From Nitrospina sp. (lineage in GTDB: Bacteria > Nitrospinota > Nitrospinia > Nitrospinales > VA-1), in assembly GCA_018673915.1 (NCBI GenBank), contig JABHBK010000015.1:1-64000 (forward strand): a stretch of DNA of 64,000 nucleotides, written 5' to 3'. Below the pieces are notes generated by a model that had not been told where the DNA came from, did no database searches, and saw only the letters and a program-made list of their open reading frames with translations. This document shows positions 54,881-63,223 of this stretch, piece by piece. Within the stretch, counting starts at the first letter, position 1; each line of letters begins with the position of its first letter. The position numbers and the translations under genes were made by a program.

Positions 54881-55369
54881 ATGATGATTAAGAAAAATGA
54901 CGTGGTTAACCTAAATTATTGCCTCAAAAATTCAAAAGGAGAGGAGCTTGATCGGTCTGACAAGGACCAGCCTTTTGCCTACCTGCATGGAATGGGTCAA
55001 GTTGTTCCCGGGCTTGAAAAAGCTCTGGAAGGACTGGCAATCGGTGACAAAAAAGAGGTCACCGTCTCTCCCGCGGAAGGGTATGGAGATTTTGTCCCGA
55101 CCCTAAAAACCCAGGTAGAAAGGTCAAACTTTCCCAAGGATGTGGACATAAAACCAGGCATGCAGTTTGAAGCAGAAGCAGAAGACAAAAGACGCATCAT
55201 CTTTGAAGTGATATCCATAGAGGGAGATAAAATCAATATTGATGGAAACCACCCTCTTGCAGGCGAAACCTTGCACTTCTCTGTCGAGGTCATGGCGATA
55301 CGGGAGGCCACCCAGGAGGAATTAACCCACGGCCACGCTCATGGTGAAGGTGGAGCGCATCATCATTAA
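54881..55369 (+). CDS. SlyD-like FKBP isomerase with His-rich tail
   Basis: The 162-residue cytoplasmic protein has an FKBP domain with VVNLNYCLKNSKGEELDRS, GMGQVVPGLEKALEGL and the insert-in-flap domain, and ends HGHAHGEGGAHHH. The His tail is like that of SlyD, which binds nickel for hydrogenase maturation. No signal peptide is present. It is the second of two FKBP genes, one exported and one not. It is followed by a strong terminator. Confidence 0.92.
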   Translation: MMIKKNDVVNLNYCLKNSKGEELDRSDKDQPFAYLHGMGQVVPGLEKALEGLAIGDKKEVTVSPAEGYGDFVPTLKTQVERSNFPKDVDIKPGMQFEAEAEDKRRIIFEVISIEGDKINIDGNHPLAGETLHFSVEVMAIREATQEELTHGHAHGEGGAHHH

Positions 55370-55390
55370 AAAATAAGTTTATTATGTAAT

Positions 55391-55427
55391 AAAAAAGCCC
55401 ACAGATTTTTCTGTGGGCTTTTTTTTT
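55391..55427 (+). terminator. Rho-independent terminator of the FKBP pair
   Basis: A stem of AAAAAAGCCCACAGA with TCTGTGGGCTTTTTT around TTTT, then a T run. It also lies between convergent genes and can serve der on the other strand. Confidence 0.92.
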
Positions 55428-55472
55428 CCATCAAATTATAAAAGACAGGACGCTTTTACTGAAAAACCAGAA

Positions 55473-56804
55473 CTAGGAATCTATTCCTTTTCTTTTCCCT
55501 GACAATATTAACCGGACAGGAGTTCCAGTAAACCCAAACTTTTTTCTAAGGCTATTGATTAAATAACGACGATAAGAAAAGTGAATTCCTTCCGGGAAAT
55601 TCAAAAAACATTTAAATGTAGGCGGGCCCTTTTTAACCTGAGTGGCATAAAACAACTTCATAAATTTACCCCTGTAGCTAGACATGGGGTTTTTCTGAAT
55701 GGCACGTTCGAAACAAGCATTAAGATGTGCCGTCGGTATACTCCTGGAATATTCTTCATAAACTTTTTCTACCTGAGGCAGAATATTGCTAATCCGCATT
55801 CCTGTTTTCGCCGACACCGTAACTATAGGCGCGAACTCCAAAAACTTAAGCCTGTAACGAACCCGATCTTCAAATTCCTCAAATGAAATTTCATTTTCCC
55901 GAGACAAGTCCCACTTATTCCCCAAAATCAGACACCCCTTTCCCCGGTCCAATGCATAACCCGCTACCGTGGCGTCCTGATCTGAAACGGGTTGAGTGCT
56001 ATCGAGCACCAGCACAGCAACATCACAACGGTCTAGTGCTTTAAGAGCCATAATCACACTGAATTTATCCAGAACCTTACTGGTTTTACCCTTACGGCGG
56101 ATTCCTGCTGTGTCCACCAAAACAAATTCACGTCCGTTCGACTCAAGAAACGTATCAATCGCATCCCGGGTAGTTCCGGGTATATCAGAAACAATACACC
56201 GTTCAGATTTCAACAAATTATTAATCAGTGATGATTTTCCGACATTGGGTCTTCCGATGACTGCAATACGAATGCTACCCTCATTAGAATTCGATTCTGG
56301 CTCAATGTCAGGCAGGGCTTTAGAAACGGCTTCAATCAATTCATATAAACCATTTCCATGCTCGGCTGAAACGGGAAAAGTATTTTCCAGTCCCAACTCA
56401 GAAAACTCAGGAAGAATAAAGTGATGAGAGGGAGAGTCCACCTTATTAACTGCAAGAAAAAAGGGCTTTCCCGATTTGCGGACTTGAGAAATCATTTCTC
56501 TATCCGGCCCGGTTAGCCCAGTTTGATTATCTACAACGACGATGATGCTGTCCGCTTCTTGCCGAGCCCATTGGGCCTGCTCCACCACCTGAAGCTCAAT
56601 TTTATTTGTAGTATCAACATCCACGCCCCCCGTGTCTATGATTAAGACAGGGCGTATCCCAAGTTCCGCAGCACCATACATCCTGTCGCGGGTCACTCCT
56701 GGCGTATCATTGACAATCGCCGAACGGCTCTGTGTGAGTTTATTAAATAAGGTAGACTTGCCAACATTGGCCCTGCCAACGATAGCAACGATAGGAGTAG
56801 TCAT
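55473..56804 (-). CDS. der: Ribosome assembly GTPase Der (EngA)
   Basis: The 443-residue protein has two GTPase domains in tandem, each with G1 (GRANVGKST, GRPNVGKSS), G3 (DTGG, DTAG) and G4 (NKVD, NKWD), plus the C-terminal KH-like domain ending GFTGTPVRLILSGKRKG. It acts in 50S subunit assembly. It lies three bases after the amidase gene. Nothing unusual was noted. Confidence 0.97.
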   Translation of the reverse strand: MTTPIVAIVGRANVGKSTLFNKLTQSRSAIVNDTPGVTRDRMYGAAELGIRPVLIIDTGGVDVDTTNKIELQVVEQAQWARQEADSIIVVVDNQTGLTGPDREMISQVRKSGKPFFLAVNKVDSPSHHFILPEFSELGLENTFPVSAEHGNGLYELIEAVSKALPDIEPESNSNEGSIRIAVIGRPNVGKSSLINNLLKSERCIVSDIPGTTRDAIDTFLESNGREFVLVDTAGIRRKGKTSKVLDKFSVIMALKALDRCDVAVLVLDSTQPVSDQDATVAGYALDRGKGCLILGNKWDLSRENEISFEEFEDRVRYRLKFLEFAPIVTVSAKTGMRISNILPQVEKVYEEYSRSIPTAHLNACFERAIQKNPMSSYRGKFMKLFYATQVKKGPPTFKCFLNFPEGIHFSYRRYLINSLRKKFGFTGTPVRLILSGKRKGIDS

Positions 56805-56807
56805 CCC

Positions 56808-58475
56808 TTAAATAGATGGTCCTTTGTCCTGCAGGTATTTATGAATACCTTCCGCAATGGACGAAGCCAATCTGTAAAGGTAATCAGGTTTGGTAAGCAT
56901 ACGAGCTTCTTTTTGATTGGTTAGAAAACCAACCTCAACTAGGATACTAGGCATATCAGCGCCATGAAGAACGTAGAAAGGACCCTCTTTGACACCCAGG
57001 TTCTTCAATCCTCGAAATTTCTTTCTGGAGGATTGGAAAAGATTTTCCTGTACCGTTCCCGCCAATCGGGAAGAGTCATTAATTTTTGTAGTGGTTATGA
57101 GACTTGCCAATATTTCCTGAACCTGATCATCCTTAACAGAATGTACCAGTTCTCCATTTTCCCTGGCGGCGGTTGCCAGAGCCCGGTCATTATTGGATGT
57201 CCCAAGAAAATATGTCTCTATACCATGTGCCGATTTTCTTTTGGCGGCATTGGCGTGTATAGAAACAAATAGATCTGCGTTCCGGTTATTAGCAATTTCA
57301 CTTCTCTCTTTAAGAGGAATAAACTTATCATTCTTTCTGGTCATCACCACTCTATATTTGAATCGATTGACCAGTATGGTTTTGACATGTCTGGAAATTG
57401 TCAGGTTGACATCTTTTTCATGGGTTCCACTAGCACTTTTTGCTCCCTGGTCTTTGCCCCCATGTCCCGCATCCACCACAATTAATGGTCCACGTCCTCT
57501 TCCAGAGGACGGAGCATAAAGATAACCCTTCTTTCCTTTTCCCAGAATTGTTCTTTTAACGGGTCTCTTTTCGACCGGTGATTTTAACTTAGCCTGCTTA
57601 ACAGCTGCCGGTTTGGACCTTTTCTTTTTCTTCAAAACAACAGGCTTCTTTTCGACCCGTGGTTTTAACTTAGCCTGCTTAACGGCTGCCGGTTCGGACC
57701 TTTTCTTTTTCCTCAAAACAGCCGGTTTCTTTTCGACCGGTGGTTTTAACTTTGCCTGCTTGACGACTGCCGGTTCAGACCTTTTCTTTTTCTTCAAAAC
57801 AGCCGGTTTCTCATCGACCGGTGGTTTTAACTTTGCCTGCTTAACGACTACCGGGTCCCGCCTTTTCTCTTTCTTCAAAACAACCGGTTTCCTGCTAATA
57901 GAAGGTGTTGCTACAATCTGTTTTTTCGTTTTATGAACGGGAGAAAGTGACGCCAGTTTTTTATACTGCAAGCGGGCCTTTTTCGCCTGATCACCATTTG
58001 GGTACTGCTCAAAAATCTTTTTTAAAATGCCTGTGGCAGAAGAAAAATCTTTTTTAGCCCTGTATATCTTGGCAGATTCGAACAAAGCATCATCCGTCAA
58101 TGTACCCGGAGAAAAATCATTGGAAACCTTTTTGTAATAATGTAGAGCCCGATCCAAATCCTTGGAATTTTTGGAAACACCGCTCAATCCTTCATATAAA
58201 TGGGCTATGGTGAAAACGGCTTTATAAGCCTGTGGACTTTGGGGATAGTTTTCCACAACTTTGGAAAAACTACGGATGGTGTTCTCCCAATGGTGACGAA
58301 ATTTTTGCTTATCCGGGGATCCTTTAAGCTGGTAATAGGATTTCTGCGCCAGATAATACAGGTCCCCAGAAGAGTAAGATTTCCCGGCCCAAGCAGAAGC
58401 TATCGGAAAACACAGAGTTGCCAAAATCGCAACAAACGCCACGTTTTTCAAATTTTTAGCAAGTTGACGCATCAT
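56808..58475 (-). CDS. Exported N-acetylmuramoyl-L-alanine amidase with repeat linker
   Basis: The 555-residue protein has a signal peptide (NVAFVAILATLCFPIASAWA), a TPR-like N-terminal region (residues 35-185; PQSPQAYKAVFTIAHLYEG), a Lys/Pro-rich repeat linker (about 196-303) and an Amidase_3 domain. The domain has VVDAGHGGKDQGAKS, SIHANA and VEVGFLTNQKEA, which hold the zinc ligands and catalytic Glu. It cleaves the peptide stem from peptidoglycan, probably at division. The TPR region may dock partners. It is just upstream of der on the same strand with three bases between. Confidence 0.92.
   Translation of the reverse strand: MMRQLAKNLKNVAFVAILATLCFPIASAWAGKSYSSGDLYYLAQKSYYQLKGSPDKQKFRHHWENTIRSFSKVVENYPQSPQAYKAVFTIAHLYEGLSGVSKNSKDLDRALHYYKKVSNDFSPGTLTDDALFESAKIYRAKKDFSSATGILKKIFEQYPNGDQAKKARLQYKKLASLSPVHKTKKQIVATPSISRKPVVLKKEKRRDPVVVKQAKLKPPVDEKPAVLKKKKRSEPAVVKQAKLKPPVEKKPAVLRKKKRSEPAAVKQAKLKPRVEKKPVVLKKKKRSKPAAVKQAKLKSPVEKRPVKRTILGKGKKGYLYAPSSGRGRGPLIVVDAGHGGKDQGAKSASGTHEKDVNLTISRHVKTILVNRFKYRVVMTRKNDKFIPLKERSEIANNRNADLFVSIHANAAKRKSAHGIETYFLGTSNNDRALATAARENGELVHSVKDDQVQEILASLITTTKINDSSRLAGTVQENLFQSSRKKFRGLKNLGVKEGPFYVLHGADMPSILVEVGFLTNQKEARMLTKPDYLYRLASSIAEGIHKYLQDKGPSI
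57567..57890 (-). repeat. Four 81-bp tandem repeats in the amidase gene
   Basis: The start of each unit recurs at 57571, 57652, 57733 and 57814, exactly 81 bp apart. Each encodes 27 residues of the form KPAVLKKKKRSEPAVVKQAK then LKPPVEK, highly basic and Pro-rich. Copies differ by several substitutions, so the array is not recent in full. Confidence 0.9.
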
Positions 58476-58592
58476 TATGGAAAGGTCCTAAAAACAACCA
58501 GTCACCCTAACTAATTAATTTTATTGAAGTTATTATTACAAAGCATAACATTTTCGCCCTACCGGGTCAATAGAACACAACTGAGAGAGAAA

Positions 58593-59321
58593 TCATCTGG
58601 CTTGTGACAGGCGTTCGGCCAGGTACACAGGCAAACCGTTATCACGAATCCTATTTTGAGCAGAATTTAAATCGTATTCAAAACGGCTGATTTTCACCGT
58701 ATTCTCTTCAGAGTCAAAAATCATGAAAGAAGGGTCCGGGTTTCCGTCGCGCGGTTGTCCCAAGCTGCCATCATTAAAAATATAACGCTTTCCCGGCTCA
58801 ATATCCCAGATATCCGAGACATAGTCATTCACCTCACCATCTGCTGTCTGTTCGAGTATGACTGGCTTGTGAGAATGGCCCACAAAGCAGATAGGGGCTT
58901 CAAAATTTCTAAAATAGCGTTTAGCCCCAATCTTTGAAGTCACATAATGCCAGGCTTCTGGCTCAAAGGGAGATGCATGCACCCAATAAACCCCTCCTTC
59001 TTCGTGATCGAGTGGGAGTGATCTGAGAAAATTTTTATTTTGCTCTGTCAGTTGCTCCCTTGTCCACAGGCACGAATCATAGGCGTAGGAATTAAAATTA
59101 CTGATATCCGTCTTTTCGACAGCTCCCCAATCGTGGTTTCCCGCTATAGTAAAGTCTGCATTTTCTCTCACCCAGTCAACACAAGGGTTGGGGTCGGCGC
59201 CATAACCAACAATATCCCCCAGACAAACTAGCTTATCGTAGCCAATAGTCTTTATCTCTTTTTGGAATTGATTCAGGGCTTCAAGGTTGCTGTGCAAATC
59301 AGAAAAAACAATATAACGCAT
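58593..59321 (-). CDS. Calcineurin-like metallophosphoesterase
   Basis: The 242-residue cytoplasmic enzyme has the metal-binding set FSDLHSNLEAL, GDIVGYGADP, GNHDWG, VHASP and GHSHKPV of YfcE/DUF2437-like phosphoesterases. It probably hydrolyses a phosphodiester or nucleotide. It begins eight bases after nusB on the minus strand. Substrate unknown. Confidence 0.9.
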   Translation of the reverse strand: MRYIVFSDLHSNLEALNQFQKEIKTIGYDKLVCLGDIVGYGADPNPCVDWVRENADFTIAGNHDWGAVEKTDISNFNSYAYDSCLWTREQLTEQNKNFLRSLPLDHEEGGVYWVHASPFEPEAWHYVTSKIGAKRYFRNFEAPICFVGHSHKPVILEQTADGEVNDYVSDIWDIEPGKRYIFNDGSLGQPRDGNPDPSFMIFDSEENTVKISRFEYDLNSAQNRIRDNGLPVYLAERLSQAR

Positions 59322-59329
59322 GGCGCGAT

Positions 59330-59761
59330 TTATTTTACGAGTTTTGCGGAGGCATTCTTAAGAGTTTCTTTAAAAACCTTATCGAGAATTCCATTGATAA
59401 AATCAGGGGAATCGTCAGAACCAAATTTTTTAGCAATCTCAACGGCTTCATTGATAACTACTTTTGGAGGAGTGGAAGTCAGAAACAACAATTCGCTAAT
59501 GCCCAAACGCAAAATATTTCGATCTACCATAGACATGCGTTCCAATGCCCAATGGTCGCTGAATTTTTTCAGCTTAATATCAACCTCTTCAGACTGTGCA
59601 AAAACCTTGTCGATCAGCAATTTCATGAACTCTGTGACTTCGGGATGGGTATCCGCTCTTTCACAAAACAGTTCCATTTGATCTTCACGGTTTTCTGGAT
59701 TAAATTCTGTCTGATACAGGAACTTTAACGCCAGTTCTCTTGCGCCGCGCCGTTTCCCCAT
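59330..59761 (-). CDS. nusB: Transcription antitermination factor NusB
   Basis: The 143-residue protein has the N-terminal GKRRGARELALKFLYQTEF and the C-terminal VVINEAVEIAKKFGSDDSPDFINGILDKV typical of NusB. It acts in rRNA transcription antitermination with NusE. It follows ribH by nine bases, the common ribH-nusB order. Confidence 0.95.
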   Translation of the reverse strand: MGKRRGARELALKFLYQTEFNPENREDQMELFCERADTHPEVTEFMKLLIDKVFAQSEEVDIKLKKFSDHWALERMSMVDRNILRLGISELLFLTSTPPKVVINEAVEIAKKFGSDDSPDFINGILDKVFKETLKNASAKLVK

Positions 59762-59770
59762 AAGGTTACC

Positions 59771-60229
59771 TCAAATTTTCCTGAATAAATTTACCATTTC
59801 AATTGCCGCCAACGCCGTTTCCCTGCCTTTATTGGAAGAGCCCGTCCTTGCAATCGCCTGCTCAAGATCATTCGTGGTCAACACGCCAAATAAAACAGGG
59901 ATATTAAATTCAAGCCCCACCTGGCCAACGCCACGGCTGGTTTCGGCGCAAATATAATCAAAGTGTGGTGTCCCTCCTTTAATTACCGCCCCCAGGCAAA
60001 CAACGGCATCTAATTCTCGGGAAGAGCAAAGTTTTTTCGCGGCTTGCGGAATTTCAAACGCACCAGGAACTCGAACCACTTCCAGGTTTTCCTCATTGGC
60101 CCCGTTTTCCTTTAGTGCTGACAATGCACCGCTAAGGAGTTTGCTTGTCACCAAATCATTGAATCGACTCACTACAATGCCAACACGAAGCCCTTTTGCG
60201 TTGTGATCCCCTTCTATATATTTAACCAT
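59771..60229 (-). CDS. ribH: 6,7-dimethyl-8-ribityllumazine synthase
   Basis: The 152-residue enzyme condenses the ribitylaminouracil with dihydroxybutanone phosphate. Motifs include VVSRFNDLVTSKLLSGAL, VPGAFEIP, GAVIKGGTPHFDYIC and FGVLTTNDLEQAIART. It forms icosahedral or decameric shells. It lies between ribBA and nusB. Confidence 0.96.
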   Translation of the reverse strand: MVKYIEGDHNAKGLRVGIVVSRFNDLVTSKLLSGALSALKENGANEENLEVVRVPGAFEIPQAAKKLCSSRELDAVVCLGAVIKGGTPHFDYICAETSRGVGQVGLEFNIPVLFGVLTTNDLEQAIARTGSSNKGRETALAAIEMVNLFRKI

Positions 60230-60238
60230 GTAAGCGAT

Positions 60239-61450
60239 TCATCGAATATTTTGAAACATATGGCCCATTTTTTCCTGCTTGGTCCGGAGGTATTTGATAT
60301 TATCTTTTTTAGCCTCCACTTCAATGTGAACTCTTTCCACCATATGCAGGCCGTAACCCTCCAACCCTACAATCTTGCGGGGGTTGTTCGTCATTATTCT
60401 AATTTTTCCGAGTCCCAATTTACGAAGGATCTGGGCACCGATACCATAATCCCGCAAATCAGGTTTAAACCCCAATTCTTCATTCGCCTGAACCGTATCT
60501 TTGCCCTCGTCCTGCAGAGCATATGCTTTCATCTTGTTAACGATGCCAATTCCTCTTCCTTCTTGATACAAATAAAGCAGGACGCCTTTTCCTTCCTGAT
60601 TAATCATTTCCATGGATTTCTTCAATTGCTCTCCGCAATCGCAACGGTATGAGCCAAAAACATCTCCCGTCAAACATTGCGAGTGAACCCGTACCAATGT
60701 AGGCTCATCTCTATTAATTTCTCCCTTTACCAATGCAATATGCGTCTGGTCATTCAAAGTATTTTTAAAGACAACAGATCTAAACTCACCTGAGTGAGTC
60801 GGTAAAATTGTGGAGGTCACTTCTTCCACCAAAGCTTCCTGCTTGAGCCGGTATTCAGCCAAGTCTTTAGTGGTGATCATTTTCAATCCATGTTCTTTTA
60901 TAAATTTTGTCAGGTGAGAAACCCGGGCCATGGTGCCATCATCATTCATGATTTCGCATATCACACCATAGGGCTGCAAACCGGCAATACGCGCAATATC
61001 CACCGATGCTTCCGTCTGCCCCATACGAACCAACACACCTCCATTTTTTGCCCGCAAGGGGAAAATATGACCCGGCTTTACCAGATCATTTTTGGAGGAA
61101 TCAGGATCGATCGCAACTTTAATCGTATGAGCTCTGTCTGCCGCGGAGATTCCGGTCGATATTCCATGCCTCGCATCAATGGATACTGTAAATGGGGTTT
61201 CAAAAGCAGACTGGTTGTCATCGACCATCATATTCAGCCCCAACTCACGGGTCCGGTTTTCGGTCAGAGTAAGACAAATTAATCCGCGTCCGAACTTTGC
61301 CATAAAATTTATATTCTCAGGAGTGACTTTCTCGGCGGCGACCATCAGGTCCCCTTCATTTTCACGATCTTCGTCATCCACAATGACAATCATTTTACCT
61401 TGCCGAATATCCTCAACGGCCTCTTCTATCGTGCTAAATTCTTTTTCCAT
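60239..61450 (-). CDS. ribBA: Bifunctional 3,4-dihydroxybutanone-4-phosphate synthase / GTP cyclohydrolase II
   Basis: The 403-residue protein joins two enzymes of riboflavin synthesis. The N-terminal RibB half has VDDEDRENEGDLMVAAEKVTPE and HGISTGISAADRAHTI. The C-terminal RibA half has the zinc cysteines CLTGDVFGSYRCDCGEQL and LYLYQEGRGIGI. The frame begins at a TTG overlapping ribE, but the ATG at 61450 has GAGG just ahead and is the likely start. Both domains are complete. Confidence 0.95.
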   Translation of the reverse strand: MEKEFSTIEEAVEDIRQGKMIVIVDDEDRENEGDLMVAAEKVTPENINFMAKFGRGLICLTLTENRTRELGLNMMVDDNQSAFETPFTVSIDARHGISTGISAADRAHTIKVAIDPDSSKNDLVKPGHIFPLRAKNGGVLVRMGQTEASVDIARIAGLQPYGVICEIMNDDGTMARVSHLTKFIKEHGLKMITTKDLAEYRLKQEALVEEVTSTILPTHSGEFRSVVFKNTLNDQTHIALVKGEINRDEPTLVRVHSQCLTGDVFGSYRCDCGEQLKKSMEMINQEGKGVLLYLYQEGRGIGIVNKMKAYALQDEGKDTVQANEELGFKPDLRDYGIGAQILRKLGLGKIRIMTNNPRKIVGLEGYGLHMVERVHIEVEAKKDNIKYLRTKQEKMGHMFQNIR

Positions 61451-61461
61451 TTTTTCCTCAA

Positions 61462-62103
61462 TCAAGCAAATCCCTGTTGCCGAAGAAAATCTAGAGAAGG
61501 TTTCTTCTCATTCGGATTCAACAAGGTTTCGCAGGCTTTAAATACGTATTTACCAATCATATCACATTCAATATTGATTAAATCGCCTATTTTCCTTGAG
61601 CTTAAGTTGGTGTGACTCAAAGTAAAAGGAATAATAGAAACGGTAAATTGGTTATCCTTGCAATCGAAAACAGTCAGGCTGATGCCATCTATAGCGATCG
61701 AGCCTTTCTCCATAATGAAAGAACCGAGTTCCGCCGGATAGGAAAATCGGAACAAGACCTCACCCGGTTTTTCCTCAATACTAACGATTTCACCGACCTG
61801 ATCTATATGCCCACTGACAAAATGTCCGCTTATTTTTGTCGCAGGGGTAAGAGATCGTTCAAGGTTAACCCTGTCACCCTTTTTTGCGTTTTTAAAATTG
61901 GTTCGGCTCAAGGTTTCTGTACTCAGGTCCAGCTTGAAAGTCGTTGCAGTCGAGTCCACAACGGTAAGGCAAACTCCGTTCACAGCAATACTTTCACCCT
62001 CCTCAAACGCAGATAGGTCTGTATCCACAACCAACACAGCCCCTTCATTTTTCTGAATATATTCACTAATGGTTCCTACCGTTTGAACTATTCCACTGAA
62101 CAT
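61462..62103 (-). CDS. ribE: Riboflavin synthase alpha chain
   Basis: The 213-residue enzyme dismutates two lumazines to riboflavin. It has the two lumazine-binding repeats with MFSGIVQTVGTI at the start, SIAVNGVCLTVVDS and SIAIDGISLTVFDC. It overlaps ribD by 16 nt at the start and ends 11 nt before ribBA. Confidence 0.96.
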   Translation of the reverse strand: MFSGIVQTVGTISEYIQKNEGAVLVVDTDLSAFEEGESIAVNGVCLTVVDSTATTFKLDLSTETLSRTNFKNAKKGDRVNLERSLTPATKISGHFVSGHIDQVGEIVSIEEKPGEVLFRFSYPAELGSFIMEKGSIAIDGISLTVFDCKDNQFTVSIIPFTLSHTNLSSRKIGDLINIECDMIGKYVFKACETLLNPNEKKPSLDFLRQQGFA

Positions 62104-63194
62104 GGGGTCGCCTCCACCATTAAATCTTCTCCAATTTTTATTACTTCAATATTCTTTAATTTTATTGCGTCACTCACCTTTAACACCCCCGGCCCTCCGA
62201 GAAAACCGGGAGCCTGGGATCCACCTATTAATATCGGGCTAATGAATGCTACTACCCGGTCTACCACGCCTGCTCTAAAAACACTGGCATTCAGTACGGA
62301 ACCCCCTTCAATGAGTATAGAGTTCATTTCTCTTTTTGCCAATTCTTTCAGGAGAGCCTTGATTTGGAAACCGTTTTTACCGCATTTACTATTTAAAATC
62401 TCTACCCTTTTGCCCTCCAGAGCTTTCCTGCGCGCAGATGAAATTTCAGGTCCTGTTACATAAATGACAGGCTGGGACCGGCTATTCTTGAAAACATTTG
62501 CTGTAAGGGGAATCCTGTTTCTTCGATCCAGAATAATACGGACAGGATGTTTAACCGAACGTGTTTCGAGCCTGCAAGTCAAACGCGGATTATCTTTTAG
62601 AACCGTTTCTGTTCCCACCATGATTGCATCAACAAAGTTTCTGATTTTGTGAACATGTTTTCGTGCCAGTTCTCCCGAAATCCAACGCGAATCTTTAGAG
62701 CGGGTGGCAATTTTCCCATCCAATGACATAGCCGTTTTCAAAATCACGAATGGCATTCCCGTTTGGATAACTTTTACAAACGCTTCATTCAGCTTCATGC
62801 ATTTTTCTTTTAATACACCGGACACAACGATAATGCCGTGAGCTTTGAGTGCGCGCAAACCTTTTCCGCTGACCTGTGGGTTGGGGTCTTTCATACCAAA
62901 AAACACTCTTTTGATACCCGCCTGAATGATCGCATCGGTGCAGGGAGGAGTCCGACCAAAATGACAGCATGGCTCCAGGTTTACATAAAGGTCGGCAGAT
63001 CGGGCTTTACCGCCAGCTCGCTTTAATGCTTCTATTTCAGCGTGAGGATTACCAGCACGAGAGTGATATCCTTCTCCTACAATTTTCCCGCGTTTGACCA
63101 CAACCGCCCCCACCATGGGATTGGGACTAGTTCTGCCGCGAGCCGCAAGTTCAATTGCCCTTAGCATATATTGTATGTGTTTGTCTTCTATCAA
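62088..63194 (-). CDS. ribD: Bifunctional pyrimidine deaminase/reductase
   Basis: The 368-residue protein has the N-terminal deaminase domain with GRTSPNPMVGAVVV, HAEIEAL and the zinc segment PCCHFGRTPPCTDAI, and the C-terminal reductase with LKTAMSLDGKIATRSKDSRWISG. It carries out steps two and three from GTP. It starts 29 nt after the motB stop and has no visible FMN riboswitch in that gap. Confidence 0.96.
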   Translation of the reverse strand: MIEDKHIQYMLRAIELAARGRTSPNPMVGAVVVKRGKIVGEGYHSRAGNPHAEIEALKRAGGKARSADLYVNLEPCCHFGRTPPCTDAIIQAGIKRVFFGMKDPNPQVSGKGLRALKAHGIIVVSGVLKEKCMKLNEAFVKVIQTGMPFVILKTAMSLDGKIATRSKDSRWISGELARKHVHKIRNFVDAIMVGTETVLKDNPRLTCRLETRSVKHPVRIILDRRNRIPLTANVFKNSRSQPVIYVTGPEISSARRKALEGKRVEILNSKCGKNGFQIKALLKELAKREMNSILIEGGSVLNASVFRAGVVDRVVAFISPILIGGSQAPGFLGGPGVLKVSDAIKLKNIEVIKIGEDLMVEATPCSVE

Positions 63195-63223
63195 CGGATG
63201 GCTTTGGTTCCAGGGAAAAAGCT

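Noticed and set aside
57613-57936. Phe-rich plus-strand frame of 107 codons
   Set aside because: It is the shadow of the Lys-rich repeat linker in the amidase gene on the minus strand.
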